NCBI GenBank assembly: GCA_031763025.1
Contig: JASSKH010000007.1
Location: 2,564,776 to 2,628,775 of the forward strand
Length of the DNA stretch: 64,000 nt
Reading direction: 5' to 3'
Origin: Macrocystis pyrifera
Taxonomy: Eukaryota; Sar; Phaeophyceae; Laminariales; Laminariaceae
This document shows positions 49,574 through 60,904 of the stretch, one piece after another. The notes under the pieces were generated by a model. It made no database searches. It saw only the letters and a program-made list of their open reading frames with translations, and was not told where the DNA came from. A program made the position numbers and the translations under genes. How positions within the stretch are numbered: the stretch's first letter is position 1; each line of letters opens with the position of its first letter.

Positions 49574-52500
49574 ATGGCGCACACGGCAAGCACGCCGCTG
49601 GTGGTAGGGGAGTCTCTGACTCCACCGAAATACGGAGAGGTGTGGACCGAGCAGGCCTCTCGTGTTTTTTACGCAGCGTACCTCGATTATGAGGAACGGC
49701 TGCAGCTCGCCAACGCTCAGGGGGTGGTTCAGCACTCCAAAGTGAGCATGGGCCAGCTTATCCCCAATTACATTCATCGGTGTTTTGAGGGATTTTACAA
49801 GCATCAGACTACGATGACCGCCTCGGAGTTGTTGGACGCTGTTAGGCAGCACGCTGGTTACACAACCACCAGCAACAGATTTGACACCTCGCGGGCGGCA
49901 GCGGACTTGCGTCGCGTTCTCTCAATGAGGCGCGATGAAAAGCAGGGCGGTGAAACATCCGTCAAAGACCGCGCGATGATGGTAAACTCCGCTATGGAAA
50001 AGTATTTTGCGGAGAATCACGCGGTGCATGCCATGTACCGCGCGCAGGACCGTTCGTGGTTGCCCGGACCGGCGGAATTTGTGAGCATGGCGTTGGTGGA
50101 TGGCTTATGGCCGTCCGAGTTCAAAAAGTACGTAAAAGGTCAGCTAACGTACGCTGCAGGGTGGAAGAAGGACCCGGCATTGGTCATGGACCAAATTTTT
50201 TCTGCTGCAGAACAGTGGAAATTCATCGAGGCGTATGGTCGGAAAGATGCTGCAGGGGCAGCTGAACCGCGACGCCAACAGCAGCAGAAACCGAAACAGC
50301 AGCAGTCCGCGAAAAAGTCGTTTGTTCGCGTCTGTTTCGAGTGTGGTGATCCCAACCATTATGTTTCTGATTGCCCAAAAGCTCGCGGTGGCGGCACAGC
50401 TCCCAGCAGTGGTGGGCGCGGGTCGTCAGGGTATCGCGGGGGCCGCAATGGCGGCCGGGGCAGATTCAACCATGGACGCGGGCGCGGTGGCCGTGGTGGC
50501 AATCAATTGACAGCGGGCGGTGGAACTTCTGCTGTTGCTTCTTCAACTTCTGGTGCGCCAGCGGCAGGAGCCGCTGGGTCGGGATCTGGTTCGTCTGTTG
50601 CCGGCCGAGCTGTATACGTTGGAGGAGCTGGAACATCGGTGGGTGCTGCTGGAGCGAGAACTTCGCCATCCACCGAGCGGGCGGAGTCAGTGTCTGGTGC
50701 TGCTGCAGGGGCGGTAGCGCCGGAACCGTCTGTATATTCGACGTCTTGGTCGGGGTGGACCGCCGATTCTATTTCTTCGGCGCCGGCTGTAGGAGGGCAG
50801 CCATGGCGTCAGGTGACTCTTGGTACCGACCAGAGTTCAACGGCAGGTGAAGTGCCTGTCGATCGCAGCGCTGAGTGTTTACGCGCTGATCTCTCTTTGC
50901 CAGGGTCGGTTGGTTCGCTGATGGCGCGTGTGATCCTTGATTCGGGGTCGGCGCTCACGTCCATCGGTGTCGGCTTACTTCAGCAGCTGTCTTCGCATTT
51001 CGGCGGCGCCGATCTGCAAATTCCGTTCGAAAATGGCCCGCAGCAGGCGAAAACCGCTACGGGTGTTTCAGTGATGGTCACGCACAAAACGGTGCCGATT
51101 GCCGTGAGTGTACGGACGCCGTGGGGAGCGGTGAAATTGGAGCCCATCACTTTCGCGGTCATGCCTGGTACAGATAACGTCGTTCTGTTTGGCATGGCTA
51201 CCATGAAAGCTCTTGGCATCGACGTCTACCGTGAAGCTCTGGAGAAGCTTCGCCCTCGCGCAGTGCCGGTATCGACCGGTGTGGAGACTCCGAGTTACCT
51301 TGCGGCGCGCAGAGTGACGGTTTCCGTGCGTGCTTTTCAGACCGAGGCTACGGTGGATGCTCCGGAGGACAAGGCGGTGGAACATTTGGTCGACCGGGGG
51401 CCAGACATGTTCATGGATCCGGAGGAGGAGCGGACGGCCCGAGAACGGGCGTTGGAGGACAGCGTGCAGCAGGCAGAGCAGAGTGGATTAAGCGTCGGCG
51501 GAGCAACCCGTTTGCGCGAAATTTTGGCTCGTCGCGTGGGTGCTTTTCGCCGTGCGCTGTGTGGTGATCCGCCAGCGCAAGTGGAGCCGATGCGAGTGCA
51601 GCTGAAGCAACAGGCGAAGCCTGTCAAGGCAACGCCACGTCGGTACGAACCGACGAAAAGGGACTGGCTCTCGAAGTGCATTGCTGCTTTGGTGTTTTTT
51701 GGCTTTGTCTACCACAACATCCAGGCGGTGTGGGCGAGTCCGGCGATGGCGGTGCCCAAGAAGGACTCTTTCCGTTTGGTGAGCGACTACTCGGCGGTGA
51801 ACGCACAGGTGGAGAAGTCCCCGGGCGTCATGCCCAACCATGAAGACATGGGAGATCTGCTGGGGGCGCGTTTCTTCGGCAAGCTGGACCTACTTCAAGG
51901 GTACTGGCAGATGCCTTTGGCTCCGGAGGCGCAAGACGTCTTCACCATGGCGACAAGCGACGGTTTGTTCACGCCTACCCGTGTTCCCCAAGGTGTTTTG
52001 AATGCGACTTCTTATTTCCAAGGTGTCATGACTGAAGTGTTGCGTGGTTTGGATTGCAAAGTTTGGGTCGATGACGTTTTCTTTTTCGCAGACACCGAAG
52101 AAGCTCTTCTGCAGCTGCTTGATGACATTCTTGAACGCCTGGAGAATGTTGGACTGTTTGTCGCCGCCCACAAGTGTACCTTCTTCTCTCGTGAACTGGT
52201 CTGGTGTGGTAAGGTGTATTCCAATGGTGTCGTGTCCCATGACCCCGCTCGAGTGCAAGGTTTAAGTGAAATGCGTCGTCCCGAAAACGCTGGAGAACTA
52301 ATGCAATTCTTGCAGGCTGTCAACTGGTTGCGTACATCGTTACCACGTTTAGCGGAAACGGTAGCACCGTTACGTGATTTTTTGGAGGAGCTCCTTGTTG
52401 GGGCTACACGTCGGACTAAGCGAGTGGCGCGCAATCGTGTCATCAAGGATACCGCGTGGACGGAGGATCGGGTGCGGGCGTGGAATGCCGCACGGGGTTT

Positions 52501-54583
52501 GGTGGCGCAAGCAGTGCCGCTTCATCATCCTCGTCCCGGGTGCGTTGTTTTGATGTTTCCTGACGCTTCTGATTTCCATTGGGGTAGTTTTCTCACCCAA
52601 GTGCCTGAACACGAATTTCGCAGTGGATTGGCGTTGGAAAGCATGTCTCACGAGCCTCTCGGATTTCTGAGTGGTTCGTTCACAGGTTCGCAGTTGCGCT
52701 GGGCGACTGTCGACAAAGAAGGTTTTGCGATCGTTAATACGTTCCGGAGGCTCGAATACCTGCTTTGGGGTGGTGTTCATATCTTTACTGATCATCGAAA
52801 CTTGCAGTACATTTTCAATCCGGAGAAGTGTGTCACGACGGTCACAAAGACCATGGCACAACGCCTAGAGAATTGGAAGGGTGTTTTAGGACAATACCGC
52901 TATGCAATCGAACACATCCCTGGCGATCGAAACTGTTGGGGGGATCTGTTGTCTCGTTGGGTCAAAGTTCCTACGGTGCCTGTTCGTTCGGTTGCCGTGC
53001 ACAGCCCATGTAATGCTGACGATTCGCTTCCCGCATTGGATGTGATTCGTGCCTCGCAACAAAGGTCTGTCGCTCGTATCGGCGTTGGTGTTCATGAATT
53101 TTCGACAACCTTCGGTCAAGCTACCTTGGCCGATGATGGTTTGTTTCGTGTGCGTGTTGGGGTGCGTGACGTCTTGTGGATTCCGCCGGATGATCTTGCT
53201 CTTCAAACTCGTTTGATGGTGTGCGCGCACATGCGCTCGGCTGGTCACCGTGGTGTGGCGCCGACTTTGTTTCGCCTGAAGGAATATTGTGTTTGGCCTC
53301 ACATGGATTCTCAGGTTCGCGAATTCGTTCGCCAGTGTTTGCACTGTGTAGACACGCGTGCAGGTGCACTCATTCCTCGTCCCTACGGAGACACGGTGCA
53401 TGGTACCGCTCCGGGAGAAGTGGTGCACTTTGATTTTTTGTATGTTGGCCACAGCGGGCCCGAAGGTAGCGATGGCCTGCCTGATGAGGATGGTTTCCGA
53501 TATGTTTTGGTCATCATGGATGATTTGTCCAACTACGTGGCGTTGGAACCGGCCGAGGCTTGTACAGCCGAGGTCACAGCGAAGCATTTGCTAGCCTGGT
53601 GTAAGACTTTGGGGGTGCCGCGTGTGTGGGTGAGTGATACCGCCACGCATTTCAAGAACAGGGTGCTTGCTTTGTTGAGCGACGCGTTGCACATCGAACA
53701 TCGTTTTGCTGTCGCTTACACGCCGTGGTCGAACGGTACGTGTGAACGCATGGTAAAAGAGGTGGTACGTGCTCTGCGTTCCATTCTGTCAGAACAGCGT
53801 CGTCAGGTTTCGGAGTGGGTTGATGTTTTGCCGGCCGCTCAGTGGGCCTTGAACACTTCGTTTCGTGAACGTTACCGAAGCACTCCGTACAGCGTGATGT
53901 TTGGGCGTGCTCCGCGTACCGATTTCTCGGCGCTCGTTTCTGAGTCTGATGGCAGGTGGAATGTTGACGTGATGAATGCTGACTTGTTGCGTGCGAACGT
54001 CCGTGAAGTCGTTGCAGAGCAGGAGAGATTTTGCGCCGATATTCGCGCAGCTGTTGCCGTGTCTCGCGACAACAAACGTAAACAGGCTCAGGGCCAGGTG
54101 GTGTTGCCAAAATTTGCGGTTGGTGATTTCGTGTTGTATGCTCGTGTTCGTCGGCAGGGTGTCACACCGAAATTGTTGTCCACATGGACTGGTCCGTGGC
54201 GTGTGGTAGCAGCTGATCATGATCATGTGTACTCAGTTCAGAACATCGTTTCTGGGAAGGTGCATCAAGCCCACGTGGCTCGTTTACGATTTTATGCGGA
54301 TGCGACGTTGAACGTCACCGCTGATCTGAAGGATGTTTTCCAACATTCCTTTGCGCAGGGTGAATGCCGCATGAATGCTTTGGTGCATGTGGCCGAAGAT
54401 GATGCCAACGAGGTGATTGTCTTGGTCGATTGGGATGGTTTCGAAGCAGAGGAGCGCACGTGGGAGTCTTTGCGGTCGATTTATTCTGCTGCGCCTGAAT
54501 TCGTCGTGAAGGAATTGCGCAAATTACGGATGACCCGTGCGCTCAAGATTAAAATTGCTTCAGAGTTCAGCATTGATTTGTGA
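49574..54583 (+). CDS. Gag-Pol polyprotein of the chromovirus (1669 aa)
   Basis: One frame carries, in order, a gag region (about 1-250), a CCHC zinc knuckle near 254, a Gly/Ser/Ala-rich linker, an aspartic protease near 450, reverse transcriptase (about 690-880), RNase H (about 985-1110), the integrase zinc-binding part near 1220 and catalytic core (about 1280-1440), and a C-terminal chromodomain-like module (about 1596-1652) that marks the chromovirus branch and in relatives guides insertion to marked chromatin. Gag and pol are in one frame, with no shift between them. Confidence 0.93.
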   Translation: MAHTASTPLVVGESLTPPKYGEVWTEQASRVFYAAYLDYEERLQLANAQGVVQHSKVSMGQLIPNYIHRCFEGFYKHQTTMTASELLDAVRQHAGYTTTSNRFDTSRAAADLRRVLSMRRDEKQGGETSVKDRAMMVNSAMEKYFAENHAVHAMYRAQDRSWLPGPAEFVSMALVDGLWPSEFKKYVKGQLTYAAGWKKDPALVMDQIFSAAEQWKFIEAYGRKDAAGAAEPRRQQQQKPKQQQSAKKSFVRVCFECGDPNHYVSDCPKARGGGTAPSSGGRGSSGYRGGRNGGRGRFNHGRGRGGRGGNQLTAGGGTSAVASSTSGAPAAGAAGSGSGSSVAGRAVYVGGAGTSVGAAGARTSPSTERAESVSGAAAGAVAPEPSVYSTSWSGWTADSISSAPAVGGQPWRQVTLGTDQSSTAGEVPVDRSAECLRADLSLPGSVGSLMARVILDSGSALTSIGVGLLQQLSSHFGGADLQIPFENGPQQAKTATGVSVMVTHKTVPIAVSVRTPWGAVKLEPITFAVMPGTDNVVLFGMATMKALGIDVYREALEKLRPRAVPVSTGVETPSYLAARRVTVSVRAFQTEATVDAPEDKAVEHLVDRGPDMFMDPEEERTARERALEDSVQQAEQSGLSVGGATRLREILARRVGAFRRALCGDPPAQVEPMRVQLKQQAKPVKATPRRYEPTKRDWLSKCIAALVFFGFVYHNIQAVWASPAMAVPKKDSFRLVSDYSAVNAQVEKSPGVMPNHEDMGDLLGARFFGKLDLLQGYWQMPLAPEAQDVFTMATSDGLFTPTRVPQGVLNATSYFQGVMTEVLRGLDCKVWVDDVFFFADTEEALLQLLDDILERLENVGLFVAAHKCTFFSRELVWCGKVYSNGVVSHDPARVQGLSEMRRPENAGELMQFLQAVNWLRTSLPRLAETVAPLRDFLEELLVGATRRTKRVARNRVIKDTAWTEDRVRAWNAARGLVAQAVPLHHPRPGCVVLMFPDASDFHWGSFLTQVPEHEFRSGLALESMSHEPLGFLSGSFTGSQLRWATVDKEGFAIVNTFRRLEYLLWGGVHIFTDHRNLQYIFNPEKCVTTVTKTMAQRLENWKGVLGQYRYAIEHIPGDRNCWGDLLSRWVKVPTVPVRSVAVHSPCNADDSLPALDVIRASQQRSVARIGVGVHEFSTTFGQATLADDGLFRVRVGVRDVLWIPPDDLALQTRLMVCAHMRSAGHRGVAPTLFRLKEYCVWPHMDSQVREFVRQCLHCVDTRAGALIPRPYGDTVHGTAPGEVVHFDFLYVGHSGPEGSDGLPDEDGFRYVLVIMDDLSNYVALEPAEACTAEVTAKHLLAWCKTLGVPRVWVSDTATHFKNRVLALLSDALHIEHRFAVAYTPWSNGTCERMVKEVVRALRSILSEQRRQVSEWVDVLPAAQWALNTSFRERYRSTPYSVMFGRAPRTDFSALVSESDGRWNVDVMNADLLRANVREVVAEQERFCADIRAAVAVSRDNKRKQAQGQVVLPKFAVGDFVLYARVRRQGVTPKLLSTWTGPWRVVAADHDHVYSVQNIVSGKVHQAHVARLRFYADATLNVTADLKDVFQHSFAQGECRMNALVHVAEDDANEVIVLVDWDGFEAEERTWESLRSIYSAAPEFVVKELRKLRMTRALKIKIASEFSIDL

Positions 54584-54661
54584 TTTGCCGCATGCGATTT
54601 CGTCTTGGTTTTTTGGTTTTGTCAAGCTCGTTCGTGTCGAGTGAACTCGCTTTGGGGGTGC

Positions 54662-54893
54662 TGTAGCCAAAAGATACCAAGCCGTGGAGGTTTCAGTGTA
54701 ATCGCATGTGTGAGTGGAGCAGTGGCCGGGGATCCTGTGTGATGTCCCCTAGCCACCTGGCTCGTGGTCCGATGAGGATCACTCCGTGATAATACAAGCT
54801 CTAAGAACAAGACTTACTGAGTGCGAGGCCAGCGAGACTGGTGGAGTCCCTCGCTGGAAGCCCTCTTGCTGATATCATCTGGCAGAGGCCATA
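54662..54893 (+). repeat. 3' LTR of the chromovirus
   Basis: Identical by eye to the 5' LTR over 232 bases; followed directly by GCTTTCATGG, the right copy of the target duplication and the rest of palindrome field 2. Confidence 0.92.
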
Positions 54894-55400
54894 GCTTTCA
54901 TGGCAACTGATGCTCCTTCAGGAGTCTCCATGCGCTTTAATGGGCTTCCATGGCACTTCCATGACAGTTTCATTCGATACACCTGGTCTGTACTGGTATG
55001 TGATTTCATGAACGTTCATGGAGCTGACTACCGTGCTGTACCATGAAAACTACCATGGGGACTGCCATCGGGACTGATATCGCACTGCAATACCATGGCG
55101 CTGCTGTCATGGAACTGCCACGAGGTGCCATAAGCTGCCATGAGGCCCCGAGAGAAACGATGAGGGGCCATAAAGCGCCATGGAAGGGCCGTCATTGAAC
55201 CATGAAGTGTCATGGCTGTGCCACGGCAGTGCCACGTCGTTATCATGGCAGCCTCATGTCATTCTCATGCCAGTGTCATGGTACTGCCATGGCAGTTCAG
55301 TTCATACTCCCATGGCAGTTGCATGGTAGTGTCATGAACGTTCATAGATTTTTCATGGCTCTGCTATGACTGCCATGGAAAAGTCAGATAATGTGCATGC
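54894..55400. repeat. CATG-centred palindrome field 2, right piece
   Basis: CCATGGCA, GTCATGG, TGCCATGGCAGT and similar words every 10-20 bases, e.g. CATGGTACTGCCATGGCAGT near 55278-55297. Variable spacers; no long-range unit. Confidence 0.85.
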
Positions 55401-55749
55401 ATCCATGGTCTGGTGGGTAGAAGGACGCGACGTTCTGCTCGATTCACACCCTGGTGTGCGAAAATGCTGCCAGCAACACCATTCAGGGGAAAGGCGAAAC
55501 TTCCATAGCTGGAGCAGAATCCCCATCATCTGCAATCGGTGGAGCAAATGCACCATCATGGAATAGCTGCAGCAGAATCGTCATCACTTGCGGTCGCTGG
55601 AACATGAGCACCATCACTTTGGGCCGCCGAAACAGCTGTGGGTGGACTGCAGGTGGCTCGCGCCGTGACTCGGTCTGCGGCTCGAGCCAACCCCAACCTC
55701 GAGAGCAACAACGTTTTTATCATTGACTAGCTGCGGAAGGTTAGCGTAG

Positions 55750-55992
55750 TTGTGTCAGTGCGAGGGCCGTCACAGGCCAGACTCGCGGCAAGGTTTATTC
55801 ACGGATTTCGCTCACGGCAACGAAGAAGCTAGTCGGGCACCCACGGCTTCCGCTCTTCTAACCACAGACAGCCCTAGGTGCAAAGGGTTCCTGGGGAAGA
55901 AGGGTATCATCAAACTTTGCGCTAGGTGCCAGGATGCCATCAACTCCCTCGTAGAAACAGTTATCGGTCTGCTCAAGAAGAACCTTGTGTAA
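55750..55992 (+). CDS. Short frame, possible terminal exon
   Basis: An open frame without a proper ATG (it would begin in an exon) reads QGLFTDFAHGNEEASRAPTA, RCKGFLGKKGIIKLCARCQD and AINSLVETVIGLLKKNLV, then stops. The paired cysteines and amphipathic end look more gene-like than neighbouring frames, but no family is recognised and it sits between two palindrome fields; it may be a scrap of an element. Confidence 0.25.
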   Translation: MCQCEGRHRPDSRQGLFTDFAHGNEEASRAPTASALLTTDSPRCKGFLGKKGIIKLCARCQDAINSLVETVIGLLKKNLV

Positions 55993-56039
55993 AGCCAGAA
56001 CCAGTCTCCCCCCCTATTTGTGGTTTTAGTCTACTATAC

Positions 56040-58640
56040 CCCCATGGAGGTTTCCATCTACTCACATGGAGGTTTCTACCAACGTCCATGCTAGTAGATA
56101 TGCTTCCATGGAATCGTCCATACACTTCCATAGAAGCTGCCACCAGCTTCCAAGCAAGTTTCCTACTACTTTCATTTACATTTATTGCATATATTTTCAT
56201 GGAACATTCCACCTACTTCCAGATTGTTTGGAAGTATGCTGCAGTAGCTTCCATGGAAGCATGCCAGCTTCCATAGAAGTAACAGCAACTTCCATGAAAG
56301 CAACGTACTACTTACATCTACCTCCACTTACTTCTATCTACTTCTACGGAAGCATGATTTGCCTTCAGCATTGTTGGAATTTCCCGTTTGGCACCTTGAT
56401 GCTACCCGGGTCTAGCGCACTTTTGTTGTTGTTCTTGGAAGTAGACGGACGTTTCCACGGAAAATTCCGCTGGTCCCATGGAAGCGGTGTAAGCTTGCGT
56501 GACAGCTATGGAAGCTTCCGTGGAAGCTGTGGAAAGTCCCAGCTTAAATCGCCATGGAACCATCCGTGGAATTTCCCAGTGGGATTTCTCGTGGATCAAT
56601 GGAAGTTTCCACGGAAGCTCTCCAGGAGCTGTGTTTACCTCTACGAACGTCTACGAACTCTACGAACTTGCACTTACTTCCACTTACTACCACTATATCG
56701 CACTTCAACTGGGTTTAAAAGAAAGCCCACTTAGAAATAGCTTCCGTCGGAATGTCGGCAGCTTCCATGGAAAAAAGTTTGGCCTTCCACATAATCTTCC
56801 ATGGAAGTAGTGGAAGCTTCCATGGAAGTTGTGGAAGCTTCTTCGGAAGCTGCATCCATGGAAGCTTCCGTGGAAGTAGTGGAAGCTTACATGGCCATGG
56901 AAGTAGTAGAAGCTTCCATGGAAGTGTATGTTCCCATGGACTTCCACGGAAAGCGCCGAAGACCGCGTGGCTCGGCCGTATATGCGGGCAGCTTTTCACA
57001 CTTTTCACGTCCGCTACTTCCATAGGAACTTACAGTGCTTCCATGGAAACGTCCACTACTTCCGCGGAAACATATTGTGCTTCCGGGTAAATAGTGATCG
57101 CTTCCGCCGAAGTGTAAAGGACTTCTACGGAAGTGGGGAAAGCTTCGATGAAAGTACTTCAAGCTGCTTCCGAGGAGTTTTACATACTCCTACCAGCGAT
57201 CGTACGAAGGCGTTTTCGATTCCAGAATATGCGAGTTCACATTTCTTCTTGGTTTGCTTCTTTTTTGTGGCTACGGACTTCCGATGTGCCTCTGGATGGA
57301 TCAGGGTGACTGGTGAGTCTCCGACGGCTCCTGCGGAGGGTTATTTTCGTGTTTGTACCTTATGGGTGGGAGCATGGTACCAAATGGAATCAGGTTCGCG
57401 GGTGCGATCAGGCCGGAGAGGTCTGACTGGGGGTCACGACAGCTTCCACGGAAACTACTTCCACAGAAACTTCCTCCATGGAAACACATGAAATCGTCCA
57501 CGGAAGCAGCTTCCGTGGACGTAGTGGAAGCTTCCTTGGAAGTAGCTTTCATGGGGATGGCGACCCCATGGAAGCAGCTCGGACTTCTATGGCAGCTTCC
57601 ATGGAAGAATATGAAACCTTGCATGGACTTAGCTTTGGGGGAAGCAGCGGAAGCGACAATTTCCGCCTCCACTGCTTCCACCGAAGCTTCCAGTATTCCT
57701 ATGGAAGCTTCCACAAAATCGACGGAAGCTTCCATGGAAGCAGAATTTGAATCCATGAAAGTACTGTAGTGGAATCTTCCATATTAGTGTCCATGAAACT
57801 CCACATAAAACAATCGATAGTGCGAAAGACCGTCCCACCCGGACCTGATGCCATTTGGCATCCTACTCCCACTTACAGAATGAATCGGGGTCGTGGGAGG
57901 CCGAGAGCGCGAAGCGTGACCGTAGTAGCGTGTCCAATGGAAGCTCGTGGAAGTCAATGGAAATCGGTGGAAGCCGATACGGAAGCTCTCGTGGAGCCAG
58001 TAGATGGAAATCTATGTGGAAATCGGCGGAGGTATATATGGAAGTAGATGAAAGTATGTGTGGAAGCTCGTGGAAGTCGGTGGAAGTCAATGGAAGCCCA
58101 TACGGAAGCTCGTGGAAGTCTATATCGAAGCTCGTGGAAGTCTATACGGATGCTCGTAGAAGTCTGTGGAAGCTCGTGGAAGTCAATAGAAGTCGGCGGA
58201 AGTCAAGGGAGTCAATCAATGGAAGGCCAACTTGTGTGAAAGTAGATAGATAGAAGGCACTGGAAGTTTCAGAAACGTGTGGAAAATTATGGGAGTCTAT
58301 GGAAGCTCGTGGGAGTTACGGAAGTGGATGGACTCTTATGGAAGATATTATACTGGAACTTCATGAAAAATGGAAGTACTGTAAATGGAAGTCTATCGGG
58401 GTATATGAAAGCTCATGGGGGCTTCCACCGAATATGGATGCCGAAGCTTCAGTTGATGAACATTATGGAAGTTTGCACTTCCACCAACAGCGGAAATTTC
58501 CATCTGCTTCCGTCTGATTCCATGGAGGAAGTATAAGTACTTTCATGGAAGCTTATATCTACTTCCATGAAGTAGATGTACTTCTATGGAAGCTTCCGCC
58601 AACTTCTATTGAGACTTCCATGGAAGTACTCGTAGATCGA
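56040..58640. repeat. CATG-centred palindrome field 3 (CTTCCATGGAAG type)
   Basis: About 2.6 kb in which GGAAGCTTCCATGGAAG, its halves GGAAGT/ACTTCC and variants recur, densest at 56800-56940 and 57440-57780. From 57940 to 58330 the halves appear mostly as direct GGAAGT/GGAAGC words on one strand. Interruptions at 57170-57440 and 57780-57930 hold non-repeat sequence, including a 50-base stretch present twice in inverted orientation (57352-57410 and 57830-57890). Confidence 0.85.
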
Positions 58641-58674
58641 AATAATGAAATAATAGTGTGGTAGACTCAAGAGA

Positions 58675-58827
58675 ATGGGAAATCTAAGAACCGAAGAAGA
58701 CATACCCTTGCCACCAAGAAATCCGAAAACGGACCGCTCAACCGTCAAGCTGTCTGTGCAGGAAGCCGAAGATAAATGTGTCCTCAACCGCCGCTCCATC
58801 GAACAGTATGAGGACACGTTCGTCTAG
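58675..58827 (+). CDS. Short frame, 50 aa, unknown
   Basis: ATG at 58675 to TAG at 58825; reads NLRTEEDIPLPPRNPKTDRS and KLSVQEAEDKCVLNRRSIEQ then YEDTFV. Charged and balanced in composition, unlike the repeat-driven frames around it, but very short and without homologue known to me. Confidence 0.2.
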   Translation: MGNLRTEEDIPLPPRNPKTDRSTVKLSVQEAEDKCVLNRRSIEQYEDTFV

Positions 58828-60904
58828 ACAGTGTACGAATCCCTCGTCCGTGAAAGTACGGAAGAGCTATTTCTAGAAGGAAGATTGATGGTTGCACGCA
58901 GATTGTCCTCAACAGGTCGTAAAACTGTAACCTAACATTGTTTACCAGAGTAACATGTTTATCGTTTTATCCGGCCATCCTACTTTGTAACACGTTTTAA
59001 CCGGAAAATGTCCGGGGTGGGCTATGAACGAGGACCGCTCGCTGGGCATAGTTGTTCATTTTTCAATTTTCGGGTGTTGATGCGCTATTAGTCCAGCTGC
59101 GAAACTTTTCTTCCTCGATGTGAAGCGTGCCTTCGACACACCAAGGAAACAGAGAAAGCTCGCCATGTTTGTGGGAGAACGTGATCAAAGGTGAACGTAA
59201 AACCCACACCATGCGAAATGTGTGTGTTGTACGTATCCTCCTACAGACTTTTACAGACTCACCTCCGGCGCCCTGTATGTGGAGGCGACTTAGAAATCTA
59301 CTTTGTACAGCAGTGTCGAAACAGTATATACTGCAACAGTTATTCCAAGAAAACCTGTCGTCTCTGTTTCTTGTAGGAGCGAAGACAGCTACTGTTCCAG
59401 GCATGCGCTTTATGGTACCTAGTATAATATCAGTAGCACCTGGTATCTGGTACCAGGTATATACCAGCGCGCATGGAAGCCTCCGATCGATTTCCCGTTT
59501 GGTACACCAATCATTCATACAATGGCGTGAAATCTGAGATCGAAGTTGTCCTTACAGAACAGCTGCTGTACTGTACTGTAGATGCAGTACCTACCCTGGT
59601 ACCTGGTATTATGTATTTATTTGGTGTTTCTGATCTCGTTGTGCGGGCACCTTCCCTCTAAACCCGTATCCATGTTCTACGTGCCCGTCCTGGGTGTTTT
59701 GAAGGCGTTATGGGTACCGGGTACCGGTCCGTATACTGCTGTAGTACTATCCATCCGCGGGGGACAGCGGAGGAGGTGAAACATCTTTTGGGAATGGCAA
59801 ACAGCTTCATCATGTGCCGGCAGGTGCAGGTAGGATTAATGATTTTATGGATCTATTGCACGTTCAATTGCACAGCTGCTGCAGTAGTTTCGCGTTTCGG
59901 GTTCGCCAGCCGACAGCGCAGAATGGTTCCACCGCATTTTTGTGGATATTTGATTGTTTACAGGGTACAAGCAGTACGAGGTAGACTTCGAGTATTTTAC
60001 AGCCGTTACGGGCGCATCATACACCCACCAGGTATATGATACACGAACGCGAAGTGGGAACGCGATATCTACGAATGCTCTCGGACCTATCTGTAGCAGC
60101 AGCACCATGCGCTGGGTGTCATGGGGACTCATTCTCATCGTCACCGCATTGGCTGTCGGTTGGCTAGGCCTGTTGGGGGGCATGTGCGCCCTCCGCCACG
60201 ACTTCGAGATTGCAGCCAGGTCGCCCGCGTTAGCGTGCCTTACCTCGTTCACCAGGCACGTATAGAACCTGCAGAGTACAGCAGCATGACACGTACACAT
60301 ACATCATGATGTGATACCACAGACATCATGTATACCTACATCGTTATGTAGGTATCGCTACATTGCTAAGGAACCTCAAGAACGACACGCTACTGCAGGT
60401 GTGCACCGGTTGCGCGCACAGTACGCAAGATAAAGGGCCTACGTGCTGCGCTTGGAGGTCGAGGCCACTTTTAGGCTGCAGTAACCCACACTCAATGTCT
60501 CGTAAAAGACTCTCCAAACGCATTTTTGCTTGTTGTTCGTCCCCCTGCCGTTGCTCGGATGCCGTTGACGCCCCGTTGTCGCCGACCAGTCTCGTTTTGG
60601 CGATATCCGTCCTTCTGCATTGGCTGCTTCTCACCATGGGCAAGAGCTTCCCTTGCCAGGTCATCTTCTGGGTCTCTTGCTCCAGTAAGTTGGGCCGTGC
60701 GGGGTGTCATGTCGCAGTAAGTTACCGTGTACATCACTATGAAAACCAAGCGGCCCATGTATTTGATAAATTTATGAAATATACGTCAGCTGTGAGTTCG
60801 ACTGATTAAATAGTCGATACTCAACTTTGCAAGCTGCGTATCATGGGACCACAAGCAGTGGTATCACGCAAGATACCCCACCCCCTCAAACTGATTCATC
60901 GACA
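58828..60904. other. Unassigned stretch with weak exon candidates
   Basis: A plus frame at 59954-60265 contains a strongly hydrophobic run WVSWGLILIVTALAVGWLGL that could be a membrane helix. On the opposite strand a frame through 60664-60344 reads DIAKTRLVGDNGASTASEQR and KMRLESLLRDIECGLLQPKS, and at 60220-60260 good splice signals (TCTGCAG and GAG/GTAAGG) frame a micro-exon-sized piece. Both cannot be real over the same bases; neither is recognised. Confidence 0.25.

Larger units (their letters stand above)
49135..54893 (+). mobile_element. Ty3/gypsy chromovirus, looks whole and young
   Basis: A complete LTR retrotransposon of 5.76 kb: 5' LTR 49135-49366, internal region with a single gag-pol frame, 3' LTR 54662-54893. 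The two 232-base LTRs appear identical by eye, so the insertion is very recent. Flanks share GCTT(T), a 4-5-base target duplication. A G/T-rich TTTGGGGGTGC lies just before the 3' LTR as the likely polypurine-tract equivalent. A primer-binding site was not recognised. It inserted into CATG-palindrome field 2. Confidence 0.93.

Noticed and set aside
51488-53587. Long minus-strand frames inside the chromovirus
   Set aside because: Shadows of the gag-pol frame; no independent motif.
56752-57090. Long Met/Glu/Val/Ala-rich or His/Gly/Ser-rich open frames across the CATG fields
   Set aside because: They are forced by the palindromic words (GGAAGT, CATGGA) in all frames, have no domain, and appear on both strands at once.
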